DNA of 41,767 bases. It comes from an uncultured Planctomycetaceae bacterium (GTDB lineage: Bacteria > Planctomycetota > Planctomycetia > Pirellulales > Pirellulaceae). Location of the stretch: contig CAIPEB010000147.1 in NCBI GenBank assembly GCA_903863885.1, positions 1-41,767 of the forward strand. Direction: 5' to 3'. The notes beneath the pieces are model-generated. The model worked only from the letters and a program-made list of their open reading frames with translations, was not told the origin of the DNA and ran no database searches. A program made the position numbers and the translations under genes. Shown here piece after piece: positions 1 to 8,466 of the stretch (positions are counted from its first letter, which is position 1; every line of letters begins with the position of its first letter).

Positions 1-2
1 AC

Positions 3-119
3 TTTCCCCACCGTTTCCGGCGGATGGCGGGCCGTGCCGCGCTGATGATGGACCGCGCCCGCGAGGCTGGCCGCCGCTGGTTCCAGGGCGTGCGTCACGC
101 CGCCGTCGCCTATCGCTGA
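3..119 (+). CDS. 3' tail of an unidentified reading frame (partial)
   Basis: An open frame runs in from the left edge and stops at TGA 117-119. The 38 visible residues are arginine- and alanine-rich and include MAGRAALMMDRAREAGRRWF. I do not recognise the family. It lies just outside the left terminal repeat, so it could be the end of a gene that travels with the repeat, or a chance frame in GC-rich DNA. Nothing visible decides between these. Confidence 0.2.
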   Translation, partial: FPHRFRRMAGRAALMMDRAREAGRRWFQGVRHAAVAYR

Positions 120-179
120 GCCGAACCCGTCTCTGCCCCTCTCCCCCCGCCTTTCTGCGATCTCTCTGCGCGAGTCCCT

Positions 180-371
180 CCTCCCTGATCGCCTTCTGAT
201 CACGCTCTGATCGCTGCCCCGCGCCTGCTCCGCGCGTTCTTCCCTCAGCACACAGACACCCATACTCCTCCGGCCCCTTCCGGACACAGATCCGGACACA
301 GACACCCACATTCCTCACGCCGGCGCCGTGTGGGTGTCTGTTATCAAAAGGAGTTTCGTGTGGGTGTCTGT
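180..371. repeat. Left copy of the terminal inverted repeat
   Basis: From 180 to about 347 this matches the reverse complement of the right edge (ending at 41767) almost base for base, with a few substitutions and one 12-bp indel. The left copy has a duplicated TCCGGACACAGA block around 283-302 that the right copy lacks. The repeat carries four copies of TGTGGGTGTCTGT or its complement, at about 252 and 298 (complement) and 329 and 359 (direct). It ends 21 bp from the stop codon of the first complete gene. The hairpin-forming, probably multicopy character resembles REP/BIME-type elements; a link to a RAYT-type transposase is inference. Confidence 0.85.
298..341. repeat. REP-like stem-loop in the left repeat
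   Basis: ACAGACACCCACA (298-310) and TGTGGGTGTCTGT (329-341) are perfect 13-bp complementary arms. The 18-base loop contains the self-complementary CGGCGCCG. The same hairpin is kept in the right repeat at 41618-41661. Confidence 0.8.
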
Positions 372-392
372 CGTCGATCTCTTTCGGGCCGA

Positions 393-3300
393 TTACGTCT
401 CGCGTCGGACCTTGACCCGCACCGATTTGTAGGCCGGCGTTTCGCAACCGGAAACCGTACTGTTGATCGACGTCAAGACATTCGCCTCGGGGAAGTAGGC
501 GGCGGCGCAGCCTTGCTGGATCTGGGTGGGTATGGCGTAGTATCCTCCGAGTTTCCGCAACCGGCCATCGTACTGACTCGTGATTTCCACGGTCTGTTCC
601 GGGGCGATCTGACGTTCGACCATGTCGGCCGGGTTCATGAACAACACCCGCCGCTCGTTGCGGATCCCTCGGTAGCGATCGTTCAGCCCGAAGATCGTGG
701 TATTGAATTGGTCGTGACTTCGGACTGTCATCAGCAACAATTCGTCTTGTTCGACGTCGACCCTATTCAATTCACTTTGACTGAATTGCGCCTTTCCATC
801 AGCCGTTCGGAACTTACGTTGCCGCAGCGGGTTGTCGAGAAGCACTTCCACCGGCCGTGTCTCCACTTCGCAGAGCCCTTGAAAGGCCGGAATTACCTGA
901 GACATTGTCTGCCGCAGAAAGGGGCGTTCTTTTCCCAGGCGGTACCAATCGATTCGCGGCCCGCCGGAAAGAACCGCCGCGGCCATTTCGGCGACGATCG
1001 ATACTTCGCTCTTGAGATTGGGCGAGGGAGGCGTCAGACACCCTCGCGAAAGCCCGACCTTGCCCGTGAGATCTTCGATCGTCACACTCAGCGGCGCGCC
1101 GGCCTGAAGTTCTTCATCCGTGCGGGCAAGGCAAGGCAGAATCAGTGCTCTCCTGCCGGTCACCAGATGGCTGCGGTTCAGTTTCGTAGAGATCATCACC
1201 GTCATGCGGCAGTTGCGCAGGGCCTGTGCCGTGAAGTCCGTATCCGGCGCCGCCGCAGCCAGATTGCCTCCGAGAGAGAACAGCACTTTGACTCGCCCAT
1301 TCGCCATGGCCCTGATGGCGGGGACCGCACTCATCCCGGGGGTGCGGGGGACAGGGATGGAAAAATGCTGCTCCAGCGAATCCAGGAACGAAACCGGCAT
1401 ATTGTCTCCGACGCCTGCCGTGCGGATCCCCTGGATGTTGCTGTGTCCTCGCAGAGGAAGTACTCCGGTTCCGGGTTTGCCGACATTTCCTCTCAACAAC
1501 AACAGGTTGACGATTTCCCTGATGGTATCGATGGCGTTCCGGTGGTGTGTGATCCCCAGGCACCAGCCGGCAATTACACTGCCGGCCTCGCAGTAGATCT
1601 GCGCCGCTTCCCGCATTTGTCGCTCATCGATGCCGCTTGCCGCGATGAGTCGGTCCCACGGAGTGTTCGCGACGAGGCGTTGGTAGGCACCAAAGCCGCT
1701 GGTGTGATCTTCGAGGAATCGCCGATCAATAATTCCCCCCCGGCTCTCCTCTGCTTCCAGGACCGCTTTGACCATGCCGCGCACCAGAGCCATATCGCCA
1801 TTGACGGTCGGCTGCAGATACAGTTGCGCCACCCTGGTGCGCATTCCCAAATAAGAGCGCACTTCCTGGGGATCCGCAAACGCGAGCAGACTGGCCTCGC
1901 ACATCGGGTTGACGGCGACAATCCTGCACCCGGATCGGGCGGCTTCCTGCAGGGACCGCAACATGCGCGGATGGTTTGACCCCGGATTGTGGCCGAACAG
2001 GAAAATCGCGTCGGCCCGCGCGAAGTCTTCGAGCGTCACGCTGCCTTTGCCGTTACCCAGACTGGCCGACAGCGCCATCCCCGAAGGTTCGTGACAAAGG
2101 TTCGAACTGCTCGGGAGATTGTTAGTGCCCCAGGCGCGGGCCAGCAGCTGATAAAGAAAAGCCGCTTCGTTGGACGTTCTTCCGGAGGCATAGAAGACTG
2201 CTTCATCGGGATGAGCCAACTCCCGCATTTCCCGGGCAATCGTCTGAAATGCCTCTTCCCACGAGACGGGACGGTAATGACCGGCGTCTTCCTCGAGCAG
2301 CATCGGCTGAGCAAGCCGTCCCTGCTGTTCCAGCCAGTAGTCTGAAGTAAGCAGGAGGTCGGATACGGACCACTTCGCGAAAAATGCCGGTTCGAGCAGA
2401 CGCCGCGTGGCTTCGGCGCTCACATTCTTGGCGCCGTTCTCGCAGAACTCGAATCTCGACCGCTTGTGGCCGGGGTTCGGCCAGGCGCAGCCCGGACAGC
2501 CGAACCCATGCACTTGATTCAAGTTGGCGATGAGTTTGCGAGTCCGGTTCAGGCCCGTTTCCTTGTGCAGGAAAGCAAGCGACGTCAGGACGGCATCTAT
2601 GCCGCCGGCAAAGGTCTTGGGTTGATCATGCTGTAAGCCGACGATGGCTGCCGCATCGCGTTCCAGATCTGTTGACTCCAGGGCCCGCACCGCCCGAATG
2701 ATCTCTCGGCCCAGCGGTTCGATTCCGGCCAACAGCGCGATCCTCGCCTCGCGCCTGTCCGCTGCATCCGGCTTCAGAACGTATCTGGTCAATCCGCCGG
2801 CTACCATGAGGCTCACTAACGCAGGGATGCGATGATCCGGCAGATCGTCCTGCAGAATGGCATCCCTGAGATTCCTGTGGATGCCGACAACCAGCGGCAA
2901 GTCGGGCGAGAATCGCAATTCGCCGTGCATGCCGGCAAGAAACCCCTGTCTTCTTTCGGTCAGCAACCCCTGCTCCCGCAGTGAGTCCAGGACCATCTCT
3001 CGCAGAGTTTCTCCGTGCGCAGCAATCAGCGTAATCGCCTGATCAAGAGGGATCGCGCCCTCGATAAACGAGAGACATCGCAGCGCTTCATCGAGAGCCG
3101 GAAAACCGGTTTGTTCAGGCTTGAGGACGGTGAGATGCGTCCAATCGTCGTTGATCACACCTCGGAACGATGCATCAAGCAACAGCGATCCGGCCAGCGT
3201 GAGGTGTAATGCCTGATCGGCCAGAGGAAAGAACCGCCCAGTGTCTGGGTCGACGGAAAGTAGGAGAAACTGCTCGGAATAGTTTGCCATGAATCGCAGC

Positions 3301-3395
3301 GCGGTTCGCTTTGTCAGCGGTCGGTGGTAATCGGTCAGAGGCACCAGGCGGATCGGATCGATCGGCACGCCTGCCGGCCAATACTGTCCTCGCAT
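393..3395 (-). CDS. GPP34 domain fused to FdhF/YdeP-family molybdopterin oxidoreductase
   Basis: About 1000 residues in one uninterrupted frame. Residues ~40-240 look like a GPP34 (Golgi phosphoprotein 3-like) domain: SEQFLLLSVDPDTGRFFPLA, a hydrophobic LAGSLLLDASFRG helix, a PALDEAL helix and a LVSLMVAGGL segment. After a short linker, residues ~260-1000 follow the FdhF/YdeP family of formate-dehydrogenase-like bis-MGD oxidoreductases: HGFGCPGCAW (C301, C304) with FEFCENG (C319) as probable Fe-S ligands, the SDYWLE motif, SSNLCHEPSG (C435, possible Mo ligand), and the GNVGKPGTGVLPLRGHSNIQG cofactor region. Ordinary YdeP relatives are near 750 residues, so the N-terminal quarter is an addition. 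There is no signal peptide, so it is probably cytoplasmic. The substrate is unknown. The start used is ATG 3395; TTG 3398 lies in frame just upstream. ATG 3290 is a later alternative that still keeps the whole GPP34 domain. Numbering counts from the TTG. Confidence 0.9.
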   Translation of the reverse strand: MRGQYWPAGVPIDPIRLVPLTDYHRPLTKRTALRFMANYSEQFLLLSVDPDTGRFFPLADQALHLTLAGSLLLDASFRGVINDDWTHLTVLKPEQTGFPALDEALRCLSFIEGAIPLDQAITLIAAHGETLREMVLDSLREQGLLTERRQGFLAGMHGELRFSPDLPLVVGIHRNLRDAILQDDLPDHRIPALVSLMVAGGLTRYVLKPDAADRREARIALLAGIEPLGREIIRAVRALESTDLERDAAAIVGLQHDQPKTFAGGIDAVLTSLAFLHKETGLNRTRKLIANLNQVHGFGCPGCAWPNPGHKRSRFEFCENGAKNVSAEATRRLLEPAFFAKWSVSDLLLTSDYWLEQQGRLAQPMLLEEDAGHYRPVSWEEAFQTIAREMRELAHPDEAVFYASGRTSNEAAFLYQLLARAWGTNNLPSSSNLCHEPSGMALSASLGNGKGSVTLEDFARADAIFLFGHNPGSNHPRMLRSLQEAARSGCRIVAVNPMCEASLLAFADPQEVRSYLGMRTRVAQLYLQPTVNGDMALVRGMVKAVLEAEESRGGIIDRRFLEDHTSGFGAYQRLVANTPWDRLIAASGIDERQMREAAQIYCEAGSVIAGWCLGITHHRNAIDTIREIVNLLLLRGNVGKPGTGVLPLRGHSNIQGIRTAGVGDNMPVSFLDSLEQHFSIPVPRTPGMSAVPAIRAMANGRVKVLFSLGGNLAAAAPDTDFTAQALRNCRMTVMISTKLNRSHLVTGRRALILPCLARTDEELQAGAPLSVTIEDLTGKVGLSRGCLTPPSPNLKSEVSIVAEMAAAVLSGGPRIDWYRLGKERPFLRQTMSQVIPAFQGLCEVETRPVEVLLDNPLRQRKFRTADGKAQFSQSELNRVDVEQDELLLMTVRSHDQFNTTIFGLNDRYRGIRNERRVLFMNPADMVERQIAPEQTVEITSQYDGRLRKLGGYYAIPTQIQQGCAAAYFPEANVLTSINSTVSGCETPAYKSVRVKVRRET

Positions 3396-3647
3396 CAATC
3401 AGGATGCTACACCGATTCTTGGGAGAACTTCCAGCAGTTCGCATCGCGATGCGATGCAATCCAGTTCCGTCGTCTCGTCAAAAGGCAACCAAGGGCTGTA
3501 ATCTCGCTGCACAGTATAGCCCCGCACTGGCCGCAAACAACGGGTCCGATACCGCCCCGTCGCGACGAGTTCCCCGTGAGCACTTGGCAAAGCTGAGCCG
3601 CTCATGTTGCACCCAATTCTCGCAGGCAGCCGGCCGTTTATGAAGCC

Positions 3648-4889
3648 GTGAAGCGGGATGTGCGGTCGCCTTTCGACTTGATTCACGCCGTGCCTTCTAC
3701 TACAAGCACGCCTTCCGATGGCAGGTATCGCGTGGGGACTCCCGTGCCGCGAATCGCGACGCTAGCGTTGATGCTGACCGCTTGCTTGGTCTTGTCTGCA
3801 GACACTAATCGGCTATTGGCCCAAGAACTGCCGAGGGGGGAAACTCCAGGCCAATCACTGGACAGCCAGACCAGCGGTTCCGGAGCCCAGCTCGAAGACT
3901 TCTCGGATCCCTGGTTCCAGCCGCTCCTTGATCCTGATGCAAGCAATCTCGCAGAACTCGCGCAACCCGAGCCCCCCTCTCTCGGCGGCCGACGTGGCGC
4001 TGATTCCTCGGGCGAAGGTGGCCGTTCGCCATTCACAACCCGGCTGTGGTGGATTCCTCAGCAGAATCTGCAAAATCAGGCGGGTGACCTGGCCATGAAC
4101 GGCGAGGAGGTCGAGGTGGCCTTTCCGCTGCGCATCGCCCCTGAAGACATCTGGCTGGGGCTGGCTAGCGTCCAGCGGTTGGAGATCAGCACGGCGGCCG
4201 TGCTGCCGGATTCCGGGTTGCCCGTGCCGGCGCAATTGTGGGACATCGAGATCGGCGCAATGCACCTCCGCACCCTGAACAACGGCTGGCGCGCCGGCGA
4301 AATGGTTCGCGTCGGTTCTCCCAGCGATCTTCCGTTCGCATCCCTGCGCGACATGACCGTCACAATCCTGGGTTTTCTGACGATTCCCCGCGGCGAGCGC
4401 GACGAGTGGAATCTCAGCCTGTTCTATTCGCCGACCGGTCAGATCATCTATCCCATTCCGGGCGTGGCCTACGTCTGGCGGCCGAACCCTCAGTTCCGGG
4501 CCAGTCTGGGAATTCCGTTCTCCCTCGAATACCGGCCAACGGAAACCCTGACCGTTACGGCCAGCTACCGGCCGCTGAACAATGTGCAGGTACTTGTCCG
4601 TAAGTCGCTGAGCGAGGCTTGGAGCATCTACGGGTCTTATGGGACCATGAACGAGACATTCCTGCTGGCCGAACGCCTGGAAAACCGTGAACGCACCTAT
4701 CTCTTCGACCAGCGGTTGACGCTTGGCGTGCGGCGAGAACTGGGGCACGGCTGGAGCCTCGATCTGTCGACCGCCTACGTTTTCGATCGCCAGATCTTCC
4801 AAGCCGAGAAGTTCTCCGGCAGCCGCCGCGACGAACTGGTCATCGATCCCGGCGTGGCGGGCATGCTTCAAATCGTCTGGACGCGTTGA
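3648..4889 (+). CDS. Exported outer-membrane beta-barrel protein (DUF6268-like)
   Basis: 413 residues from GTG 3648. A hydrophobic stretch, ATLALMLTACLVLSAD, followed by LLAQE looks like a signal peptide, so the true start may be a later in-frame GTG (3732) or ATG near 3770. A low-complexity Pro/Ser/Gly/Glu linker (~60-130) leads to a region rich in alternating aromatic and polar beta-strands, such as EWNLSLFYSPTGQIIYPIP and TLTVTASYRPLNNVQVLVRK. The chain ends MLQIVWTR, with a near-terminal aromatic as in outer-membrane barrels. This resembles the planctomycetal DUF6268 type, but the family call is from pattern only. It is divergent from the molybdoenzyme across 252 bp that must hold both promoters. 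No catalytic motif is seen; a porin-like or structural role is likely. Confidence 0.75.
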   Translation: MKRDVRSPFDLIHAVPSTTSTPSDGRYRVGTPVPRIATLALMLTACLVLSADTNRLLAQELPRGETPGQSLDSQTSGSGAQLEDFSDPWFQPLLDPDASNLAELAQPEPPSLGGRRGADSSGEGGRSPFTTRLWWIPQQNLQNQAGDLAMNGEEVEVAFPLRIAPEDIWLGLASVQRLEISTAAVLPDSGLPVPAQLWDIEIGAMHLRTLNNGWRAGEMVRVGSPSDLPFASLRDMTVTILGFLTIPRGERDEWNLSLFYSPTGQIIYPIPGVAYVWRPNPQFRASLGIPFSLEYRPTETLTVTASYRPLNNVQVLVRKSLSEAWSIYGSYGTMNETFLLAERLENRERTYLFDQRLTLGVRRELGHGWSLDLSTAYVFDRQIFQAEKFSGSRRDELVIDPGVAGMLQIVWTR

Positions 4890-5032
4890 TATCCACTGCC
4901 AAGCTCCGGTGGAGACGTCAGCTCCCCGCCGCCTGCAACATGACAAAGGTCTTACCCTCGGGAACTTGGCCGCGATTGTCGCTAATATCGTAAACGCTCG
5001 TCTTCATACCAAGGCGCAGAGCCCGGGAGTTC

Positions 5033-7513
5033 TTACTGCAGCGCAGGGGCTCCTTCAAAAGCCACTGCGTAGACAATCGCCCTTCCGCGAATCCGCATGG
5101 CCACTTGGACGGTTTGACCGGTAAGCCGTTTCAGGCTGGTGCCGGACTTCCACGTCACCGGGGCGCGAACGGCGTCGTCCATGACCGGAATACAGTCGGT
5201 GAATCCGTAGCCGGGAAACTCGTTGCCTTGCTCGTCCAGCAGCGCCACGGTCACCGATCCGTCGCCGCCCCGCCGTTCAACGTTCAGCGAGAGCCGGTCG
5301 CCGGTCTGCGTGATCGGTTTCATGGTCAATTGGCCCTCGGCGTGCTCATCCGCGGCGGCCAGTCCCGCGAAGCCGTCGCGTCGCAACTTGGCTGCGCCGA
5401 TCGACCGGCTGCCATACGGACACGGCTGGGCCTGCTGACGCGAGAAGGCGTTGAAGAAGATCAGCGTCTCATCGCCGACGAGAAACGGCTCGTTGTGCAG
5501 CGGTACGGCACCCGTGGCGTTGTAACTTCCCGGCGATCCGTAGGGGATGAAGGTCTCGCGCTGGTCCACCCAGGTCCACTCACGCTGTTCCTGGCGCGAG
5601 GCCAGCATCACGGTGAACACGCCCTTCGGCTTGTCCATGCCGCATGGGAATCCCAGGTCCTGATTGCCGTAGTTGAAGGGGATCATGCACTCGATGGCCG
5701 GGGCCTGCACGTCGCCTGGAGTGATCTGCCGGGCTGGTTCGGCTGGCGACCACTGCCTGAGATCGCCGCTGTAACTGAAGGCCGGATACGCCCAGCCACC
5801 GGAACGCGTGTACGCCATCCACCGCTGATGCCGGTAATCGGGAACGACCAATAGACGGTCTCCGCCGGCCGTCGGAAGAGAATCCAATCGTTCCAGCGGC
5901 TGCTCCCAGCGCAAGCCATCGGGGCTGTACGTGATGTATTCGCCCCGCGCCGCGGCACAGCGATCAATGAAGGCCTGCGGACGTCCCAGCGAACCACTGA
6001 CCGCGTGATTGTCCCAGAAATGGACCGACTCCCAGTGGGCGATCATCTTGTAGCGGCGGTCCGGATTCGCCTCGCGATCGTCGCGGAGAATGGTGTAGCC
6101 GTCGAAGTTGGTCAGGGCGCCGTCGGTCTGTTCGGCCGCACGCCGTCCGGTCAGGATGAGGTTGTTGTCTTTGCTGCCGCGATACTCTATCAGTCCCAGT
6201 TTCGGTTTCCGCCAGTGAATCCCGTCGTCCGACTCGGCGTACTTGCCGAGCATCGACTCGACAGCCGGCCGATCGGCGTCGGAACGCGGGTGGAATGTGA
6301 AGTCGTCGCCTCGGCCCCAGACGCCCGCTGCGGCGATTTCGTGGGGACCGGCGCCGTTGTGGCCCATCGTCATCGTGGCGTACCAGAGGCGGAAACGCCC
6401 GTCCGGCTCGCGAATCACGTTGCCCCAGGCGCAGTCGGCTTCCGCCTTCGGATCGTCAGGCCAGATGATCGGTTTCTCGAGCGGCTGGGCGCGGTTGTGG
6501 ATCCGCGTCAGCCCCTGCTGGTGCGCGATCCAGTGATCGTCGACAAACAAGTAGAGGTCAGGATCGTGGGTCGTCCGGGGAACGTCCACTGCCACCCCGA
6601 GATGGTTGCCGTTGGCGCGCTCCGTAGCCGCGAACTGCGACGCCGGGGATTGCTCCGCCTTCACGCCGTTACCGACGGGGCGGTTCAGAAGTTTGCACTT
6701 ATCCGCGTCCTCGGACGCGGGGTCCCACCAAGCCAGCGTGGTCGAGCCGCCGCCGTCCATGTTGATCCCGCGGTACGCACCGAAGTACCTTAACCACTGC
6801 CCCAACTCCTGAGTCGTCGTCCCCAGACTGTCAGGCTGCCGGCCGTCGATTACGACGGCCACGAGATAGCGGCCTCGCTCGCACAAGCCGAGGCCCGTGC
6901 GCGGGTGCAAGTCGGCGCCGCTCGGGATCGGCCGGCCATTGTCCAGGCAAAGCGCGAAACCGCTGACGGCCAACTCTATGTCGGTAGTATTCGCATCGGG
7001 ACCCGTCGGCTCGATCCGCAACGGGCCCGCTTTCATTTTCAGCAGCGACGGGGAACCAGACCCCCGCGACACCACCACACCGTCCGACACTGCCAGCCCG
7101 GCGAGGTCCGTCGGTGTGGCTTCGTTGAAGGGGGCGGGCCACGGCGCGAACGCATCCGCGTTGAGTGCCAACACGGAGCGGATTCCCCGAGATCGCGACT
7201 GGCGAAGGAAATCACGGGTCGTCTGCCGGTCGGTCTCCAATTTGCCTTCCACCCAATCCCCGCGCCGCGCCGTCGTGTGCAGCCGCAGCCCAGGCATCCA
7301 GGCGTCGATCCGCACGCCGTGGACCACCAGCTTCCGCGGCCGGTCCGTCTGGATCCGAACGAACCGAATCCCCGGTTGCAGTTCACCTCCCTCCCTCCAA
7401 TCGTAGACACCGTCCTGACCCTGCAGCATCGGCAGGGGAGCGATCAGCGCCGCAAGAACCAACAGCACGATGCGAGATACAATCGCCATGGAAATGCGCC
7501 TGCGGTTGTTCAT
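5033..7513 (-). CDS. Exported NAGPA-type phosphodiester glycosidase fused to a glycosidase-like beta-propeller
   Basis: 826 residues from ATG 7513, with GGGAG about 10 bases upstream on the minus strand. The N-terminus (RIVLLVLAALIAPLPMLQGQ) is a signal peptide. Residues ~45-315 carry the NAGPA (DUF2233) signature: LALNADAF, HPRTGLGL (203-210) and NMDGGGSTTL (251-260). That domain is known from enzymes that uncover GlcNAc phosphodiesters and from spore-coat or polysaccharide proteins. From ~318 a second domain begins with LYLFVDDHWIA and contains RFRLWYATM, YAESDDGIHWRKPKLGL and YSPDGLRWEQP. These are the repeated 'S.DG..W' blades of the GH32/43-like five-bladed propellers common in planctomycetes. 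It is a single frame with no break. Acting on a phosphodiester-linked or capped glycan outside the cytoplasm is an inference. It converges with the upstream barrel gene. Confidence 0.85.
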   Translation of the reverse strand: MNNRRRISMAIVSRIVLLVLAALIAPLPMLQGQDGVYDWREGGELQPGIRFVRIQTDRPRKLVVHGVRIDAWMPGLRLHTTARRGDWVEGKLETDRQTTRDFLRQSRSRGIRSVLALNADAFAPWPAPFNEATPTDLAGLAVSDGVVVSRGSGSPSLLKMKAGPLRIEPTGPDANTTDIELAVSGFALCLDNGRPIPSGADLHPRTGLGLCERGRYLVAVVIDGRQPDSLGTTTQELGQWLRYFGAYRGINMDGGGSTTLAWWDPASEDADKCKLLNRPVGNGVKAEQSPASQFAATERANGNHLGVAVDVPRTTHDPDLYLFVDDHWIAHQQGLTRIHNRAQPLEKPIIWPDDPKAEADCAWGNVIREPDGRFRLWYATMTMGHNGAGPHEIAAAGVWGRGDDFTFHPRSDADRPAVESMLGKYAESDDGIHWRKPKLGLIEYRGSKDNNLILTGRRAAEQTDGALTNFDGYTILRDDREANPDRRYKMIAHWESVHFWDNHAVSGSLGRPQAFIDRCAAARGEYITYSPDGLRWEQPLERLDSLPTAGGDRLLVVPDYRHQRWMAYTRSGGWAYPAFSYSGDLRQWSPAEPARQITPGDVQAPAIECMIPFNYGNQDLGFPCGMDKPKGVFTVMLASRQEQREWTWVDQRETFIPYGSPGSYNATGAVPLHNEPFLVGDETLIFFNAFSRQQAQPCPYGSRSIGAAKLRRDGFAGLAAADEHAEGQLTMKPITQTGDRLSLNVERRGGDGSVTVALLDEQGNEFPGYGFTDCIPVMDDAVRAPVTWKSGTSLKRLTGQTVQVAMRIRGRAIVYAVAFEGAPALQ

Positions 7514-7769
7514 CGACGGAAGACTCCCGGGAATTGGTAATGGGCAACGGATTCTCTGATGCTGATGATCGAAGCGCCGCCGCGGGAATTGGTCTTCACG
7601 GGACGTGTGGCCGCCCAATCCCGCGCGTGTTCTCCATGTCCCGAAGATACTCGAGCATTTGAGCGGCCACACGCCGTGCATGGTTGCGTTCCCGCTACAA
7701 CCGGCCGGGATCGCCGATGGTAATGACAGGAATACTGCGGGCCGCGCCCAGTGAGTCGATGGCCGCTCT

Positions 7770-8360
7770 TCAGTCGTTTCGCTTCCACGGGGTTTTCCAG
7801 AGATAGATGACATGCCTGCGGCCGTCTTCCTTGGAGTCGACTTCCACCACCTTGTCCGGTCGAAGACCCGGGATGTCCGACTCGTGCGCCACAATCCGTG
7901 AACCAGGTCCCATCCGCTCGAACTGCGGGATCAGCCTGGCGTTGAGCTTGGGCGTCAAATAGAGCGTGATTACCGTGGCGGTGCGCAGGTCCGTCTTGAG
8001 CACGTTCCGGTTTTCGATGGTCACGAGATCCGACAGTCCGGCCTTCAGCACATTTTCTCGTGACTGCTCCACCCGCAATTCATCAATGTCGAATCCGGTG
8101 CTTCGACAGCCGTATCGCTTCGCCGCTGTGATCACGATGCGTCCGTCACCGCAGCCAAGATCGTAGACCACATCGCTCGAGCGAACGCCCGCCAATTCGA
8201 GCATGGCATCGACGACGTCCTGAGGTGTCGGAATGAACACCGCGTCAGGCACCCGATTCACCCGATTCGTTTCTCTTGCACCTGAAGCGGCTTCCTGGCC
8301 TGTCGAGTCAGCCGCTGCGATGAGCAGTACGGCAATCGTCGCAGAGAAAATATGTTTCAT
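7770..8360 (-). CDS. Exported SAM-dependent methyltransferase-fold protein
   Basis: 196 residues from ATG 8360. The start is chosen because MKHIFSATIAVLLIAAADSTG is a good signal peptide. Motif I is clear (VVYDLGCGDGRIVITAAKRY), followed by the acidic STGFDIDELR that binds the SAM ribose, ENVLKAGLSDLVTIENRNVL, and a TLYLTPKLNARLIPQF region. This is a complete small class I Rossmann methyltransferase of the kind often found with a signal peptide in planctomycetes. The substrate is unknown. SAM is cytoplasmic, so an exported enzyme is a puzzle. It diverges from the DUF1559-like gene, with 106 bp between the starts. Confidence 0.8.
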   Translation of the reverse strand: MKHIFSATIAVLLIAAADSTGQEAASGARETNRVNRVPDAVFIPTPQDVVDAMLELAGVRSSDVVYDLGCGDGRIVITAAKRYGCRSTGFDIDELRVEQSRENVLKAGLSDLVTIENRNVLKTDLRTATVITLYLTPKLNARLIPQFERMGPGSRIVAHESDIPGLRPDKVVEVDSKEDGRRHVIYLWKTPWKRND

Positions 8361-8466
8361 GGGTGTGTGTGACCGCCAGTTGACGCGTTGTTGATCATGC
8401 TCCATCCGAGTACACTCCGCCGTTGGGGCTGGCCGAATCTGACGTGTCGCAGCGGGAGTCCTCCTC

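Noticed and set aside
330-1979. 549-residue plus-strand open frame
   Set aside because: It is antisense to the GPP34-FdhF gene and begins inside the repeat; composition is arginine-rich with no family motifs.
3855-4946. 363-residue minus-strand frame
   Set aside because: Antisense of the DUF6268-like barrel gene; the plus-strand gene has a signal peptide and coherent barrel strands.
5105-6793. Plus-strand frames of 249 and 262 residues
   Set aside because: Antisense shadows of the NAGPA/propeller gene, which has clear motifs on the other strand.
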